From: Gemmatimonadaceae bacterium
Lineage (GTDB): Bacteria > Gemmatimonadota > Gemmatimonadetes > Gemmatimonadales > Gemmatimonadaceae
NCBI GenBank assembly: GCA_030835125.1
Contig: JAUQWM010000044.1
Span: 62,001-126,000, forward strand
Direction: 5' to 3'
Length of the DNA stretch: 64,000 nucleotides
Shown here: positions 10,195 through 18,148 of the stretch, one piece after another
Numbering within the stretch: the first letter of the stretch is position 1
Layout: each line of letters starts with the position of its first letter
The notes under the pieces: generated by a model
What the model was told of the DNA's origin: nothing
Seen by the model: the letters and a program-made list of their open reading frames with translations, nothing else
The model's database searches: none
Program-made: the position numbers and the translations under genes

Positions 10195-11078
10195 TCGAGC
10201 GTGTCCTGCTGGTCGTCAATCCCGGCTCGCGTCGCGGGTTGCGGCATCGCGAGGCCGCGCTGCGCGCCTTCCTCGACGCGGGGGTGGAGGTACGCGAGAT
10301 CACGACGCGACACCCCGGTCATGCGCGCGACGTGCTGCTGGCGCGCACCGAGACGTGGGACGCGGTCTTCGTGCTTGGCGGCGATGGCACGGTGATGGAA
10401 GTGGTCAGCGCGCTGGCGCACTCGAACGTGCCGGTCGGGGTGCTCCCCGGCGGTACGGGAAACCTGGTGGCCGGGGCGCTGGGAGTGCCGCAGAACGTCG
10501 GCAAGGCGGTTCGCGCGCTGCTCGCCGGCGATCGGCGTCCGATCGACCTGGGGCAACTGCCTGACGGGCGGTACTTCGCCTTCGCGGCCGGGGTGGGGGT
10601 GGACGTCGCGATGATCGAGCGGACGACGACGGAGCAGAAGCGCGTGCTGGGGATGCTGTCGTATGCGATCACTGCCACACGCGCCGCACTCAGGGTCGAC
10701 GCGATCGATGTCACCGTGGAGGTGGACGGCGTTCCGGCGCGCGGGCGCGTGGTGATGGCGATGGTGGCCAACGCCGGCTCGATCCTGGGGGGCCGATTCA
10801 CGATCGGGCCGGACGTGCGCATGGACGATGGGGAGCTGGACCTGTGCCTGTTCCGGCCCGAGGGCCTCGCCGACGTGGTGTCGGTGTTCTGGCGCCTGCT
10901 ACGCCGCGATTTCCGCAGCACGCCGCACATGGCGTTCGTGCGCGGAAGGACGTTCCGGATCTCGACCGACCCGCCGGTGGCGGTGCAGGCCGATGGCGAG
11001 ATTGTGGGGACGACGCCGATCGAGATCGTGGTGGCGCCGAGGGCGATCACGGTCCTTGTGCCACGTGACGCGCCGTAA
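10182..11078 (+). CDS. Diacylglycerol/sphingosine kinase-family lipid kinase
   Basis: Cytoplasmic lipid kinase of the YegS/DagK/LCB5 family, 298 residues. Visible motifs are VVNPGSRRG (11-19), the nucleotide-binding GGDGT (66-70) and GGTGN (90-94). These are followed by the beta-sandwich domain with a typical basic end. The lipid substrate (diacylglycerol, phosphatidylglycerol or other) cannot be told from sequence. The GTG start lies inside the 3' end of tamB (13-base overlap), implying translational coupling. A lipid kinase tied to a putative phospholipid-transport protein suggests a shared role in envelope lipid balance, which is inference. Confidence 0.9.
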   Translation: MAALIERVLLVVNPGSRRGLRHREAALRAFLDAGVEVREITTRHPGHARDVLLARTETWDAVFVLGGDGTVMEVVSALAHSNVPVGVLPGGTGNLVAGALGVPQNVGKAVRALLAGDRRPIDLGQLPDGRYFAFAAGVGVDVAMIERTTTEQKRVLGMLSYAITATRAALRVDAIDVTVEVDGVPARGRVVMAMVANAGSILGGRFTIGPDVRMDDGELDLCLFRPEGLADVVSVFWRLLRRDFRSTPHMAFVRGRTFRISTDPPVAVQADGEIVGTTPIEIVVAPRAITVLVPRDAP

Positions 11079-11099
11079 CTAATTCCAGCGGAAGGCGAA

Positions 11100-11212
11100 G
11101 CTGCGTGCTGATTGCTGGTTGCTGGGCCTGCGGGCTGTTGCTGGAGCTGGGGCACCCAGGATTCCGCGGAGCACGCAGCGGCAGCAGCAGCCCGCAGCAA
11201 TCAGCACGCAGC
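11100..11212. repeat. Dispersed palindromic repeat, copy A (heptamer-based)
   Basis: Left arm GCTGCGTGCTGATTGCTG (11100-11117) and right arm CAGCAATCAGCACGCAGC (11195-11212) are perfect 18-bp inverted repeats. An inner, imperfect pairing of CGGGCTGTTGCTG with CAGCAGCAGCCCG adds to the structure. The outer arms read as 7-base units (GCTGCGT, GCTGATT, GCTGGTT). Related copies lie at 16470, 24605 and 33288. It follows the lipid kinase gene and could end its transcription. Confidence 0.8.
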
Positions 11213-11254
11213 CTGACCCAGGGTCTTGTGTCCGACTTACGCGAACGTGACGCG

Positions 11255-11413
11255 ATGCAGTGCCGTGCCTGTGGCAACGAGGAGCGCGCCTCCGAGGGCT
11301 ATCCCTGCCACGGCTGCGGCACGTTCATCTGCCAGGTCTGTTCGATGAAGGGCGTCACGCTCTGCCGGCGGTGCGCGGCGCGGAACGAAGTGCAGGCGCC
11401 CTGGAACGGGTGA
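11255..11413 (+). CDS. Small zinc-ribbon peptide with four CxxC motifs
   Basis: A 52-residue protein that is nearly all metal-binding motif: CRAC, CHGC, CQVC and CRRC, the layout of a double zinc ribbon. The ATG at 11255 is chosen because upstream in-frame sequence runs through the palindromic repeat. A GTG at 11228 is possible, and no strong Shine-Dalgarno is visible. Its stop overlaps the GTG start of the peptidase gene by 4 bases (GTGA), so the two are probably co-translated. The function is unknown; nucleic-acid or protein binding is a guess. Confidence 0.7.
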   Translation: MQCRACGNEERASEGYPCHGCGTFICQVCSMKGVTLCRRCAARNEVQAPWNG

Positions 11414-12354
11414 GCGGCGTCGACTTTCGTCCCCTCGGCCTGATGGTCGGTCACGCGACCGACGCCGAGGGCGCGACCGGCGTGACGGTCGTCAGGCATG
11501 CCGAGCGGCCGTGGCGTGGCGGGCACTCCATAATCGGCCGTGCGACCGGGACCCGGGAGCTCAACGCCCTGACGCCGACCAGCCTGGCCGATCGCGTCGA
11601 CGCCGTGATGCTGACCGGCGGCTCCGCGTTCGGCCTCGATGCCGCCGCCGGGGTGATGCGCTGGATGGAGGAGCGGCAGCGCGGCGTCGCGATGGCCGGC
11701 GTGGTCGTGCCGATCGTGCCGGCGGCGGTGATCTTCGACCTCTTGCCGCTTGGCCGCCCGGACGCGCGTCCCACCCCCGACATGGCGTACCGGGCCTGCG
11801 ACAGCGCAGTCTCCACCGGGATTGCGGAAGGGAGCGTCGGCGCCGGCACCGGGGCGACGGTGGGGAAGGTTGCCGGGCGTGAGGGGGCGATGAAAGGCGG
11901 CGTGGGGTGCTGGTTCGAGCAGGTCGACAGCCTGATGGTCGGCGCGGTAGTGGTCGTGAACGCGTTCGGGGACGTTCGCGATGGCACTGGCGCCATCATC
12001 GCCGGGGCACGGATGCCGAACGGACGCTTCCTCGACTCCGCGCGAGTCCTGGCGCACGGGGCGGCGTCGCCGCCGGCCGCGCAGCAGGGCGCGGCGCATG
12101 CCGAGGGGCAGAACACGACTCTGGCGGTGGTTGCCACGAACGCCGCACTTTCCCGGACCGGGGTGATGGAACTGGCTGGGGCGGCGGCCGGGGCGTTCCA
12201 CCGGCGCATCACACCGGCCGGTACATCGTTCGATGGCGACACGGTCTTCTCGCTGTGTCCGCACGAGGGGTTGAGCTTTCCGCTGGTGCAGGTGGAGGCG
12301 CTGGCGGTCCGCGTGCTGGAAGCCGCGATCGAGAGGGCAGTCAGATTGGCGTGA
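11410..12354 (+). CDS. P1-family (S58, DmpA-like) peptidase
   Basis: N-terminal-nucleophile hydrolase of the DmpA/P1 family, 314 residues. These proenzymes cleave themselves to expose a Ser or Thr nucleophile and act as aminopeptidases or amidases. Family features include GHATDAEGATG (14-24), MLTGGSAFGLDAA (68-80) and GAGTGATVGK (145-153). The likely autocleavage region is NTTLAVVATNA (235-245), placing Thr236 or Thr237 where DmpA has Ser. There is no signal peptide. The GTG start overlaps the zinc-ribbon gene by 4 bases. The TGA stop lies in the first unit of a heptamer array. Confidence 0.88.
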   Translation: MSGVDFRPLGLMVGHATDAEGATGVTVVRHAERPWRGGHSIIGRATGTRELNALTPTSLADRVDAVMLTGGSAFGLDAAAGVMRWMEERQRGVAMAGVVVPIVPAAVIFDLLPLGRPDARPTPDMAYRACDSAVSTGIAEGSVGAGTGATVGKVAGREGAMKGGVGCWFEQVDSLMVGAVVVVNAFGDVRDGTGAIIAGARMPNGRFLDSARVLAHGAASPPAAQQGAAHAEGQNTTLAVVATNAALSRTGVMELAGAAAGAFHRRITPAGTSFDGDTVFSLCPHEGLSFPLVQVEALAVRVLEAAIERAVRLA

Positions 12355-12441
12355 CTCGTGACTCGTGACTCGTGACTGGTGGCCCCTGGCCCCTGGCCTC
12401 TGGCCTCTGGCCTCTGACCTCCGACCTCCGACCTCTGACCT
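12351..12441 (+). repeat. Heptanucleotide array, 13 in-phase units changing family
   Basis: Thirteen consecutive 7-base units run without loss of phase: three GTGACTC, then GTGACTG, GTGGCCC, CTGGCCC, three CTGGCCT, CTGACCT, two CCGACCT and CTGACCT. Neighbouring units differ by 0-2 bases, so one family grades into another. The peptidase stop codon is in unit 1. A GGAGGG ribosome-binding site for the next gene follows directly. Confidence 0.93.
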
Positions 12442-12456
12442 GATGGAGGGTATGCA

Positions 12457-13017
12457 ATGGAGTTCCTGACGCAGCTGTGGCTCCCGATTGTCGTGAGTGG
12501 CGTAGTGGTCTTCATTCTCTCCGCGATCGCGTGGACCGCGATGCCACACCACAAGAAGGACTGGCGGGGATTGCCTGACTCCGATGCCGTGCAGGCGGCG
12601 ATGCGCGCCAACCCCCCGGCGCCGGGGCAGTATGCCATGCCGTGGGCCCCGGACCCTTCGGTGTTCAAGGATCCCGCGATGGCGGAGCGGATGCAGAAGG
12701 GTCCGCGTGCCTACATCACCGTGGTGCCTAACGGGATGCCGGCGATGGGCCCGATGATGGTGCAGTCCCTCCTGTTCAACGTCGCCGTGTCGTTCCTGGT
12801 GGCCTATGTCGCCTGGCACGCGCTCGGTGCCGGCGCGGACTACCTCGCGGTCTTCCGGATGGTGGGCGCGGTGTCCGCGATGTCCTACATCCTGGGCATG
12901 GTGCCGGAGTCCATCTGGTTTGGGCGTCCCTGGCGGGCCCTCGCGATGTCGGCCATCGACGGCCTGGTGTTCGGCCTGTTCACGGCCGGGGTGTTCGGGT
13001 GGTTGTGGCCGCGGTAG
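12457..13017 (+). CDS. Conserved-looking membrane protein of unknown function
   Basis: A 186-residue integral membrane protein I cannot assign. One N-terminal helix (about 8-30) is followed by a soluble Pro/Met-rich segment (40-100). About three C-terminal helices (107-128, 133-152, 164-184) complete it. No catalytic motif is visible. The start is well supported by GGAGGG 7 bases before ATG 12457. It is flanked on both sides by heptamer arrays, so it is probably its own transcription unit. The Pro-Asn pair near residue 91 sits in a GCCTAAC motif. Confidence 0.75.
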   Translation: MEFLTQLWLPIVVSGVVVFILSAIAWTAMPHHKKDWRGLPDSDAVQAAMRANPPAPGQYAMPWAPDPSVFKDPAMAERMQKGPRAYITVVPNGMPAMGPMMVQSLLFNVAVSFLVAYVAWHALGAGADYLAVFRMVGAVSAMSYILGMVPESIWFGRPWRALAMSAIDGLVFGLFTAGVFGWLWPR

Positions 13018-13020
13018 GCA

Positions 13021-13062
<42 letters not shown>

Positions 13063-13146
13063 GCCGATCGCGGGTCTCAACACTTCCGCTCGTGGAATCG
13101 TAGGCTCAAGTTGAAGCGGCTCGCCCCTCCAGTCCCCATCTCACCG

Positions 13147-16100
13147 ATGCGAATCTCTCCTGCTTCACGACTCCTCACCGCGGCGCTCCTCGCCGCCCCG
13201 GCGGTGCTTGGCGCGCAAGCCGTCGATTCCGCCACCCTGGCCGGCATGCGATGGCGCAGCGTCGGGCCGGCGGTTTTCGAAGGCCGCATCGCCGACATCA
13301 CCGGCATCCCGTTCCCATCCCGGACGCTCTTCGTGGCGCCGGCGGCGGGTGGCGTCTGGAAGTCCACCAACGGTGGCGTGACGTTCCGGCCCACCTTCGA
13401 CACTTATCCCGTCATGTCGATGGGTGCGGTCGCGGTGGCGCCCTCGGACACCATGCAGGTCTGGGCAGGCACCGGTGAGCCGAACTCGCGCAACTCGATC
13501 GAGCCGGGCGCGGGCGTCTACAAGTCCACCGACGGCGGTATCACGTGGCGCCTGATGGGGCTGGAGAAGACGCAGCATATCGGCCGCATCGTCGTCCACC
13601 CGAGAAACCCAAATGTCGTCTACGTGGCCGCGCTGGGCGCCGCGTGGGCCACGAACCCGGAGCGGGGCCTCTACAAGACGGAGGACGGTGGGCAGACGTG
13701 GAAGCTGGTGAAGTTCATCAGCGATCGCGCGGGCTTCATCGAGGTCGCGCTGGACCCGTCGAACCCGGACATCGTCTGGGCGTCGAGCTGGGAACGCATC
13801 CGCGGGCCGTACTTCCTGAAGTCGGGCGGCCCCGGGTCGGCGCTCTGGCGGTCGACGGACGCCGGCGCCACGTGGACGGAGGTGAAGGGCACCGGGTGGC
13901 CGGAAACGCACAAGGGGCGCATCAACATCGCCATCTACCCGGGCGACTCGAAGATCGTCTACGCGATGGTCGAGGCCGACTCGATGCCGAACACGCGGGC
14001 CGGCCAGCCGCCGCAGCAGCTGAAGAACGGGCTCTATCGCACGCAGGACGGCGGCGCCACCTGGGAGCACATGAATCCCACGAACGTGCGGCCGTTCTAC
14101 TACAACCAGGTGCGCGTACATCCCACCAAGCCGAACCGCGTCTGGTTCACGTCCACGCCCATGCTGGTCTCAGACGATGGCGGCCGGACGGCCCGCGAGG
14201 CAGCCCGCGATGTGCACATCGACACGCACGCCCTGTGGATCGATCCGGGCGACCCGGAGCACATGGTCATCGGGAACGACGGCGGCGTCTATATCACGTG
14301 GGACGGTGGCGGTGCCTGGGACTTCGGCGAGTACTTCCCGATCGGGCAGTTCTATGAAGTGAGCTACGACTATCGCGTGCCTTACCACATCTGTGGCGGC
14401 GCGCAGGACAACGGGTCGTGGTGCGGCCCGAGCCGCCGCAAGAACGGCAACCTGCAGAACAGCTACTGGTTCATGGTGACCGGCGGCGACGGCTTCTACG
14501 CGCAGCAGCATCCGCGCGAGCCGTGGGTGGTCTGGACCGAGTCGCAGGGCGGCAACGTCCAGCGCACCGACCTGCGCACGGGCGTGGGGGCGCCGCTGGC
14601 CAAGCCGGGCTACCGTCCCCGGTACCTGCAGCTCGAGGACTCCATCATGATGGTGCGCGGCGACACCACGCGCCCGGCGACCCGCGAGATGCAGCGGATG
14701 CTCACCGAGATGCGGCAGCGCCAGGTCGCCGATTCGCTCGAGTGGAGCATGCGGTACAACTGGAACACGCCGTTCCTGCTCTCGCCGCACAATCCGGACG
14801 TCTTCTACATGGGCGGGAGCCGGGTACTGAAGTCGACGTACCGGGGCGACGACCTGGTGCCCATCTCGCCCGACCTCTCCAAGAAGCAGTGGGCGAAGAT
14901 CGACACGTCGATGACGAAGACGGGCGGCATCACCCGCGACGCGACCGGCGCCGAGACGTACGGCACGGTGGTGGCGCTGGCGGAATCGCCGCGGCGTCCG
15001 GGCTGGCTGATGGCCGGCACCGACGACGGCAACATCTGGCTGACGCAGAATGATGGCCAGAGCTGGCAGCAGGTGCCGATGTCCCGCTTCCCGGGCATCG
15101 CCGCCGGCGACCTCTACGCCGGCAAGTTCGAGGCGTCACGGTTCGACGACAACACGTTCTACGTGACCTTCGACAACCATCGGAACAACGACTTCACGCC
15201 GTACGTCTACGTGACGAACGACTGGGGCAAGAGCTTCCGGTCGATCGTGAACAACCTCCCGAAGGAGAGCCCGGCGGACTACGCGCGGGTGCTCCGCGAG
15301 AGCCCGCGCACCCGCGACCTGCTGTTTCTGGGCACCTCGCGGGCGGTCTACACGTCGCTCGACCGTGGCCAGACCTGGCAGCGGTTCATGACCGGGATGC
15401 CTAACGTCCCGGTGTACGACCTGCAGATCCACCCGCGCGACCGCGAGCTCATCGCGGCGACGCACGGGCGCAGCTTCTGGATCGTCGACATCAACCCGCT
15501 GGAGCAGGTCGCCCTGAACCAGCGTGTCCTGGCCGATGCGGCGCACCTCTTCGCGCCCCGCGTGGCGTACGACTACGGGGAGGTCGGGAACCTGGGCGAG
15601 GCGGGATACGGCATCGGCCACAAGACGTGGCAGTCGCCCAGCCCGCCGCACGGTGCCGAGATCTCCTACCGCGTCGGCAGCGGGGCCGCGGGCGCGGCCG
15701 GTGGCGGCGGTGCCGGTGGCCGGGGAGGCCGTGGGGGCGGGCCGGCGGCGTCGATCCTTATCGCCGATGCCGCCGGAGACACCGTGGCGGTCGTCACCGG
15801 CCCCGCCACGCCGGGGCTGCACAAGGTGACCTGGAACTTCCGCGGCCGTGCCACGCCGGTGCGGGTCGCGTTAGGCCCGTCGCAGCTCCGGGACAGCACG
15901 AACGTGGCGCGTCGGATCAACGCGATCTTCGACTCGGTCGGCCGCGGCGGCGCCGTGCCACAGGCTGCGCTCGACCGGATGCGCCAGGCCCTGCTCTCGG
16001 GCCAGGTGGCCGCAGGCGGACGTGGCGGCGGGGGCGGGGGTGGTGGTGGGGGTCGTGGCGGTGCCCAGCCTTCGGGCTGGGTTGACCGGCCGGGTGAAGG

Positions 16101-16455
16101 TGACATCGTTGGCGCCCGCGGTGGCGGCGCCGGCGGCGGCAGGGCAGGTGGCGCCGCGGCTGGTCCGTTCGATGAGTTCCCGGGCGGCGCCGAGGCGCTG
16201 GCGACCCTGATGCGCCCGCGTGGCGCGCCGGCCTTTAGCGGTCGTGGCGGCGGACAGGGCGAGATCGCGCAGCGGCTGTCCGCGCTGTCGGGTGGCGGCG
16301 GCGGCGGGCGTGGGGGCGGAGGCGGCTTTGGTGGCGGTGCTGCGCCGCTGGCACCCCCGGGTGACTACATGGTCATCCTGACGGTCGGTGGACAGACCTA
16401 TCGGCAGAAGCTGCGCGTGGAGCGCATGGAGGGATTCGGGGAGGTACCCCGGTAG
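13147..16455 (+). CDS. Secreted VPS10/BNR-repeat (sortilin-like beta-propeller) protein
   Basis: Exported 1,102-residue beta-propeller protein, often annotated as a glycosyl hydrolase; the true substrate is unknown. The ATG at 13147 gives a signal peptide (1-22, ending LGAQA). Repeated BNR/Asp-box motifs follow, such as GVWKSTNGGVTF, GVYKSTDGGITW, GLYKTEDGGQTW, ALWRSTDAGATW and LYRTQDGGATW, spread over about 45-800. The C-terminal third has three low-complexity Gly/Arg blocks (near 850, 960 and 1,050) and a domain ending in DYMVILTVGGQTYRQKLRVE. No Shine-Dalgarno is obvious. It converges on 16691-17116 with a palindromic repeat in between. Confidence 0.9.
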   Translation: MRISPASRLLTAALLAAPAVLGAQAVDSATLAGMRWRSVGPAVFEGRIADITGIPFPSRTLFVAPAAGGVWKSTNGGVTFRPTFDTYPVMSMGAVAVAPSDTMQVWAGTGEPNSRNSIEPGAGVYKSTDGGITWRLMGLEKTQHIGRIVVHPRNPNVVYVAALGAAWATNPERGLYKTEDGGQTWKLVKFISDRAGFIEVALDPSNPDIVWASSWERIRGPYFLKSGGPGSALWRSTDAGATWTEVKGTGWPETHKGRINIAIYPGDSKIVYAMVEADSMPNTRAGQPPQQLKNGLYRTQDGGATWEHMNPTNVRPFYYNQVRVHPTKPNRVWFTSTPMLVSDDGGRTAREAARDVHIDTHALWIDPGDPEHMVIGNDGGVYITWDGGGAWDFGEYFPIGQFYEVSYDYRVPYHICGGAQDNGSWCGPSRRKNGNLQNSYWFMVTGGDGFYAQQHPREPWVVWTESQGGNVQRTDLRTGVGAPLAKPGYRPRYLQLEDSIMMVRGDTTRPATREMQRMLTEMRQRQVADSLEWSMRYNWNTPFLLSPHNPDVFYMGGSRVLKSTYRGDDLVPISPDLSKKQWAKIDTSMTKTGGITRDATGAETYGTVVALAESPRRPGWLMAGTDDGNIWLTQNDGQSWQQVPMSRFPGIAAGDLYAGKFEASRFDDNTFYVTFDNHRNNDFTPYVYVTNDWGKSFRSIVNNLPKESPADYARVLRESPRTRDLLFLGTSRAVYTSLDRGQTWQRFMTGMPNVPVYDLQIHPRDRELIAATHGRSFWIVDINPLEQVALNQRVLADAAHLFAPRVAYDYGEVGNLGEAGYGIGHKTWQSPSPPHGAEISYRVGSGAAGAAGGGGAGGRGGRGGGPAASILIADAAGDTVAVVTGPATPGLHKVTWNFRGRATPVRVALGPSQLRDSTNVARRINAIFDSVGRGGAVPQAALDRMRQALLSGQVAAGGRGGGGGGGGGGRGGAQPSGWVDRPGEGDIVGARGGGAGGGRAGGAAAGPFDEFPGGAEALATLMRPRGAPAFSGRGGGQGEIAQRLSALSGGGGGGRGGGGGFGGGAAPLAPPGDYMVILTVGGQTYRQKLRVERMEGFGEVPR

Positions 16456-16469
16456 GGGGCTGGGGCAGG

Positions 16470-16688
16470 GCTGCGTACTGATTGCTGCCTACTGCTGCTG
16501 GGACTGCGGGCTGGGGCTGGGTGCTGGGGCTGGGTGCTGGTCGCACCCGGGCCCGGCACCCTTCCGCTTTTCAGGGCAAATGCGCCCGGCAATGGGGTCT
16601 GACCCCATTGGTCCCAGCGCCAGCGCGAGGACGCAGCGGCAGCAGCAGCCCGCAGCAATCAGCACGCAGCAATCAACACGCAGCCTGA
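16470..16688. repeat. Dispersed palindromic repeat, copy B, filling a convergent gap
   Basis: Left arm GCTGCGTACTGATTGCTGC (16470-16488) matches inverted right-arm sequence ending at 16684. The right arm reads in 7-base phase: CAGCCCG, CAGCAAT, CAGCACG, CAGCAAT, CAACACG, CAGCCTG (16647-16688). The centre has GCTGGG-rich repeats and a separate short palindrome. The element occupies almost the whole space between two convergent genes, a natural place for a two-way terminator. Confidence 0.82.
16590..16610. repeat. Perfect short palindrome CAATGGGGT-ctg-ACCCCATTG
   Basis: Nine-base-pair perfect stem with a 3-base loop, nested in repeat copy B. It has no 3' T-run on either strand. The GGGGTCnGACCCC core is a shape I recall from dispersed intergenic palindromes in other bacteria, from memory only. 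It could be a mobile miniature repeat or a protein-binding site. Confidence 0.55.
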
Positions 16689-16690
16689 CG

Positions 16691-17116
16691 CTAGCTTACC
16701 ATCTCGTTGGCGGGCATGAGCGGGGAAGCACCGACGCGTACCTGCAGCTTGACGTCGGCGCGCTGCTCGTTGTCCAGCGAGATCCGCATCACGTAGCCAC
16801 CCGCGGTGTCAATCGGCAGGTCGACCGGCGCGATGAGCGGGAAGTCCATCTCGGTCACGGTCGGCGGCGGCGGCGTGATCTCGATCTGGCCACCCGAGTT
16901 CCAGAGTTCGTTGCCCGACGGGCCGATCCACTGCAGCATCATGGTGTGGACGCCGATGTCGGTCCGGTTCCCCTTGAGCCGAACGACGAGGTGCGCCCGG
17001 GGGTGGACGGCCGGGAGCGTGCCGACCTGCACGGCGTCGAAGACGCCGAGGATATTGAGCTTCCCTTCCTGGGAGAGGTTCGCCGCGTCGGCGAAAAGCG
17101 CAAAGGAGACGTGCAT
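16691..17116 (-). CDS. Small conserved-looking protein (DUF6941-like)
   Basis: A 141-residue soluble, beta-rich protein opening MHVSFALFADAANLSQEGKLNILGVFD, which resembles a family of short uncharacterised bacterial proteins (DUF6941, from memory). There is no signal peptide, membrane helix or catalytic motif. The ATG at 17114-17116 is chosen over an in-frame ATG upstream because that one sits inside the repeat array. There is no Shine-Dalgarno; a TACTATTC sequence lies 3 bases before the ATG, so a leaderless mRNA is possible. It is divergent from the EamA gene across a 25-bp hairpin. Confidence 0.7.
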   Translation of the reverse strand: MHVSFALFADAANLSQEGKLNILGVFDAVQVGTLPAVHPRAHLVVRLKGNRTDIGVHTMMLQWIGPSGNELWNSGGQIEITPPPPTVTEMDFPLIAPVDLPIDTAGGYVMRISLDNEQRADVKLQVRVGASPLMPANEMVS

Positions 17117-17137
17117 CAGGAATAGTAACAGGGGTCG

Positions 17138-17220
17138 GGCATCAGGCATCAGGCATCAGGGGGAACCCGGTGCTCGGAGGATGTGCGGCCCCTGATGCCT
17201 GATGCCTGATGCCTGATGCC
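17138..17220. repeat. Heptamer arrays in inverted orientation: perfect 25-bp hairpin
   Basis: Three GGCATCA units (17138-17158) face four TGATGCC units (17193-17220). With flanking Gs and Cs, 17138-17162 and 17189-17213 are perfectly complementary over 25 bp, leaving a 26-base loop. The hairpin separates two divergent genes, and the right array supplies several ATGs in different frames just ahead of the transporter gene. Confidence 0.93.
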
Positions 17221-17230
17221 TGTCGACTAC

Positions 17231-17238
17231 TACCTTTC
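17231..17238 (+). promoter_or_regulatory. TACCTTTC promoter-like element at the EamA start
   Basis: TACCTTTC resembles the Bacteroidota -7 box TAnnTTTG and ends 4 bases before GTG 17243. If transcription starts about 5 bases downstream of the box, the message would begin at the start codon and be leaderless. The same spacing occurs at rsmB and at the PorX-like gene. Confidence 0.4.
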
Positions 17239-17242
17239 TCCC

Positions 17243-18148
17243 GTGAAATCTCGCCGCCGCACGATCCTCCTCACCGACGCCATGCTCGTCGCCATGGCCC
17301 TCATCTGGGCCGTGAACTACAGCGTCCTCAAGTTCGGCACGCGCCTCGTCACCCCGCTCGCGTACAACGGCGTCCGCATCCCCGCCGCGGCCGTGCTGCA
17401 GTTCGGTATCGCCGGGGCCATGCGACTCGGTCCGATCGCGCGACAGGACGCCATCCGGCTGGTCGTGCTCGGCATGCTGGGCAACGGCATCTACCAGGTC
17501 TTCTTCATCCTGGGCCAGGCGCGTTCCCGGGTCGCGACGACGGTGCTCATGCTCGCGTCCGGGCCGGCCCTGGCCGCGATCCTGGGACGCCTGCGGGGGA
17601 CGGAAGTCCTCAGCCGCCGCTCGTGGTCGGGCATCGGCCTGCAGCTGGTCGGGGTCGCGTGCGTGGTCCTGGGCGCCGCCACCGGCCGCGGCGGGCGGGA
17701 CAGCTTGTTAGGCGGCGCGCTCGTGCTCGCGTCGGCGGTGAGCTGGGCGCTGTTCTCGGTGCTGGTGGAGCCGCTGACCGAGCGGGTGCCGGGGCTCCAG
17801 GTCGGCGCCTACACCATGCTGGGCGGAGGCATCGTATCGCTCGTGGCCGGGGTGCCGGCGATCGCCGCCACGCCGTGGGGGGCGCTCCCCGCCTCCCTCT
17901 ACTGGGCGATGGCCTACTCGACCATCGGCGCGATGGTCATCGCCTACCTGTTCTGGTACCAGGGCGTGAAGACGCTCGGGCCCACGCATACGTCGATGTA
18001 CTCGAACATGCAGCCCCTGCTCGCCATGACCGTCGCCTGGGCGACGTTAGGCGAACTGCCGACGGCCTGGCAGCTGGCGGGGGCGCTCTTCATCATGACG
18101 GGCCTGCTGATCGCGCGCACGGCGGCCCACGAGCCGGAGGCCGGGTGA
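17243..18148 (+). CDS. EamA/DMT-family transporter
   Basis: Drug/metabolite-transporter superfamily permease with ten predicted helices in two EamA repeats; the substrate is unknown. The start is ambiguous. GTG 17243 begins VKSRRRTILLTDAM, a natural cytoplasmic end before helix 1. ATG 17216 would add nine residues but lies inside the TGATGCC array. With GTG the protein has 301 residues. Repeat 2 contains the familiar LFWYQGVKTLGPTHTSMYSNMQPLLA. Its stop overlaps the GTG of the HAD gene by 4 bases, making it the first gene of a five-gene overlapping operon. Two GTTAGGC motifs lie inside. Confidence 0.88.
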   Translation: MKSRRRTILLTDAMLVAMALIWAVNYSVLKFGTRLVTPLAYNGVRIPAAAVLQFGIAGAMRLGPIARQDAIRLVVLGMLGNGIYQVFFILGQARSRVATTVLMLASGPALAAILGRLRGTEVLSRRSWSGIGLQLVGVACVVLGAATGRGGRDSLLGGALVLASAVSWALFSVLVEPLTERVPGLQVGAYTMLGGGIVSLVAGVPAIAATPWGALPASLYWAMAYSTIGAMVIAYLFWYQGVKTLGPTHTSMYSNMQPLLAMTVAWATLGELPTAWQLAGALFIMTGLLIARTAAHEPEAG

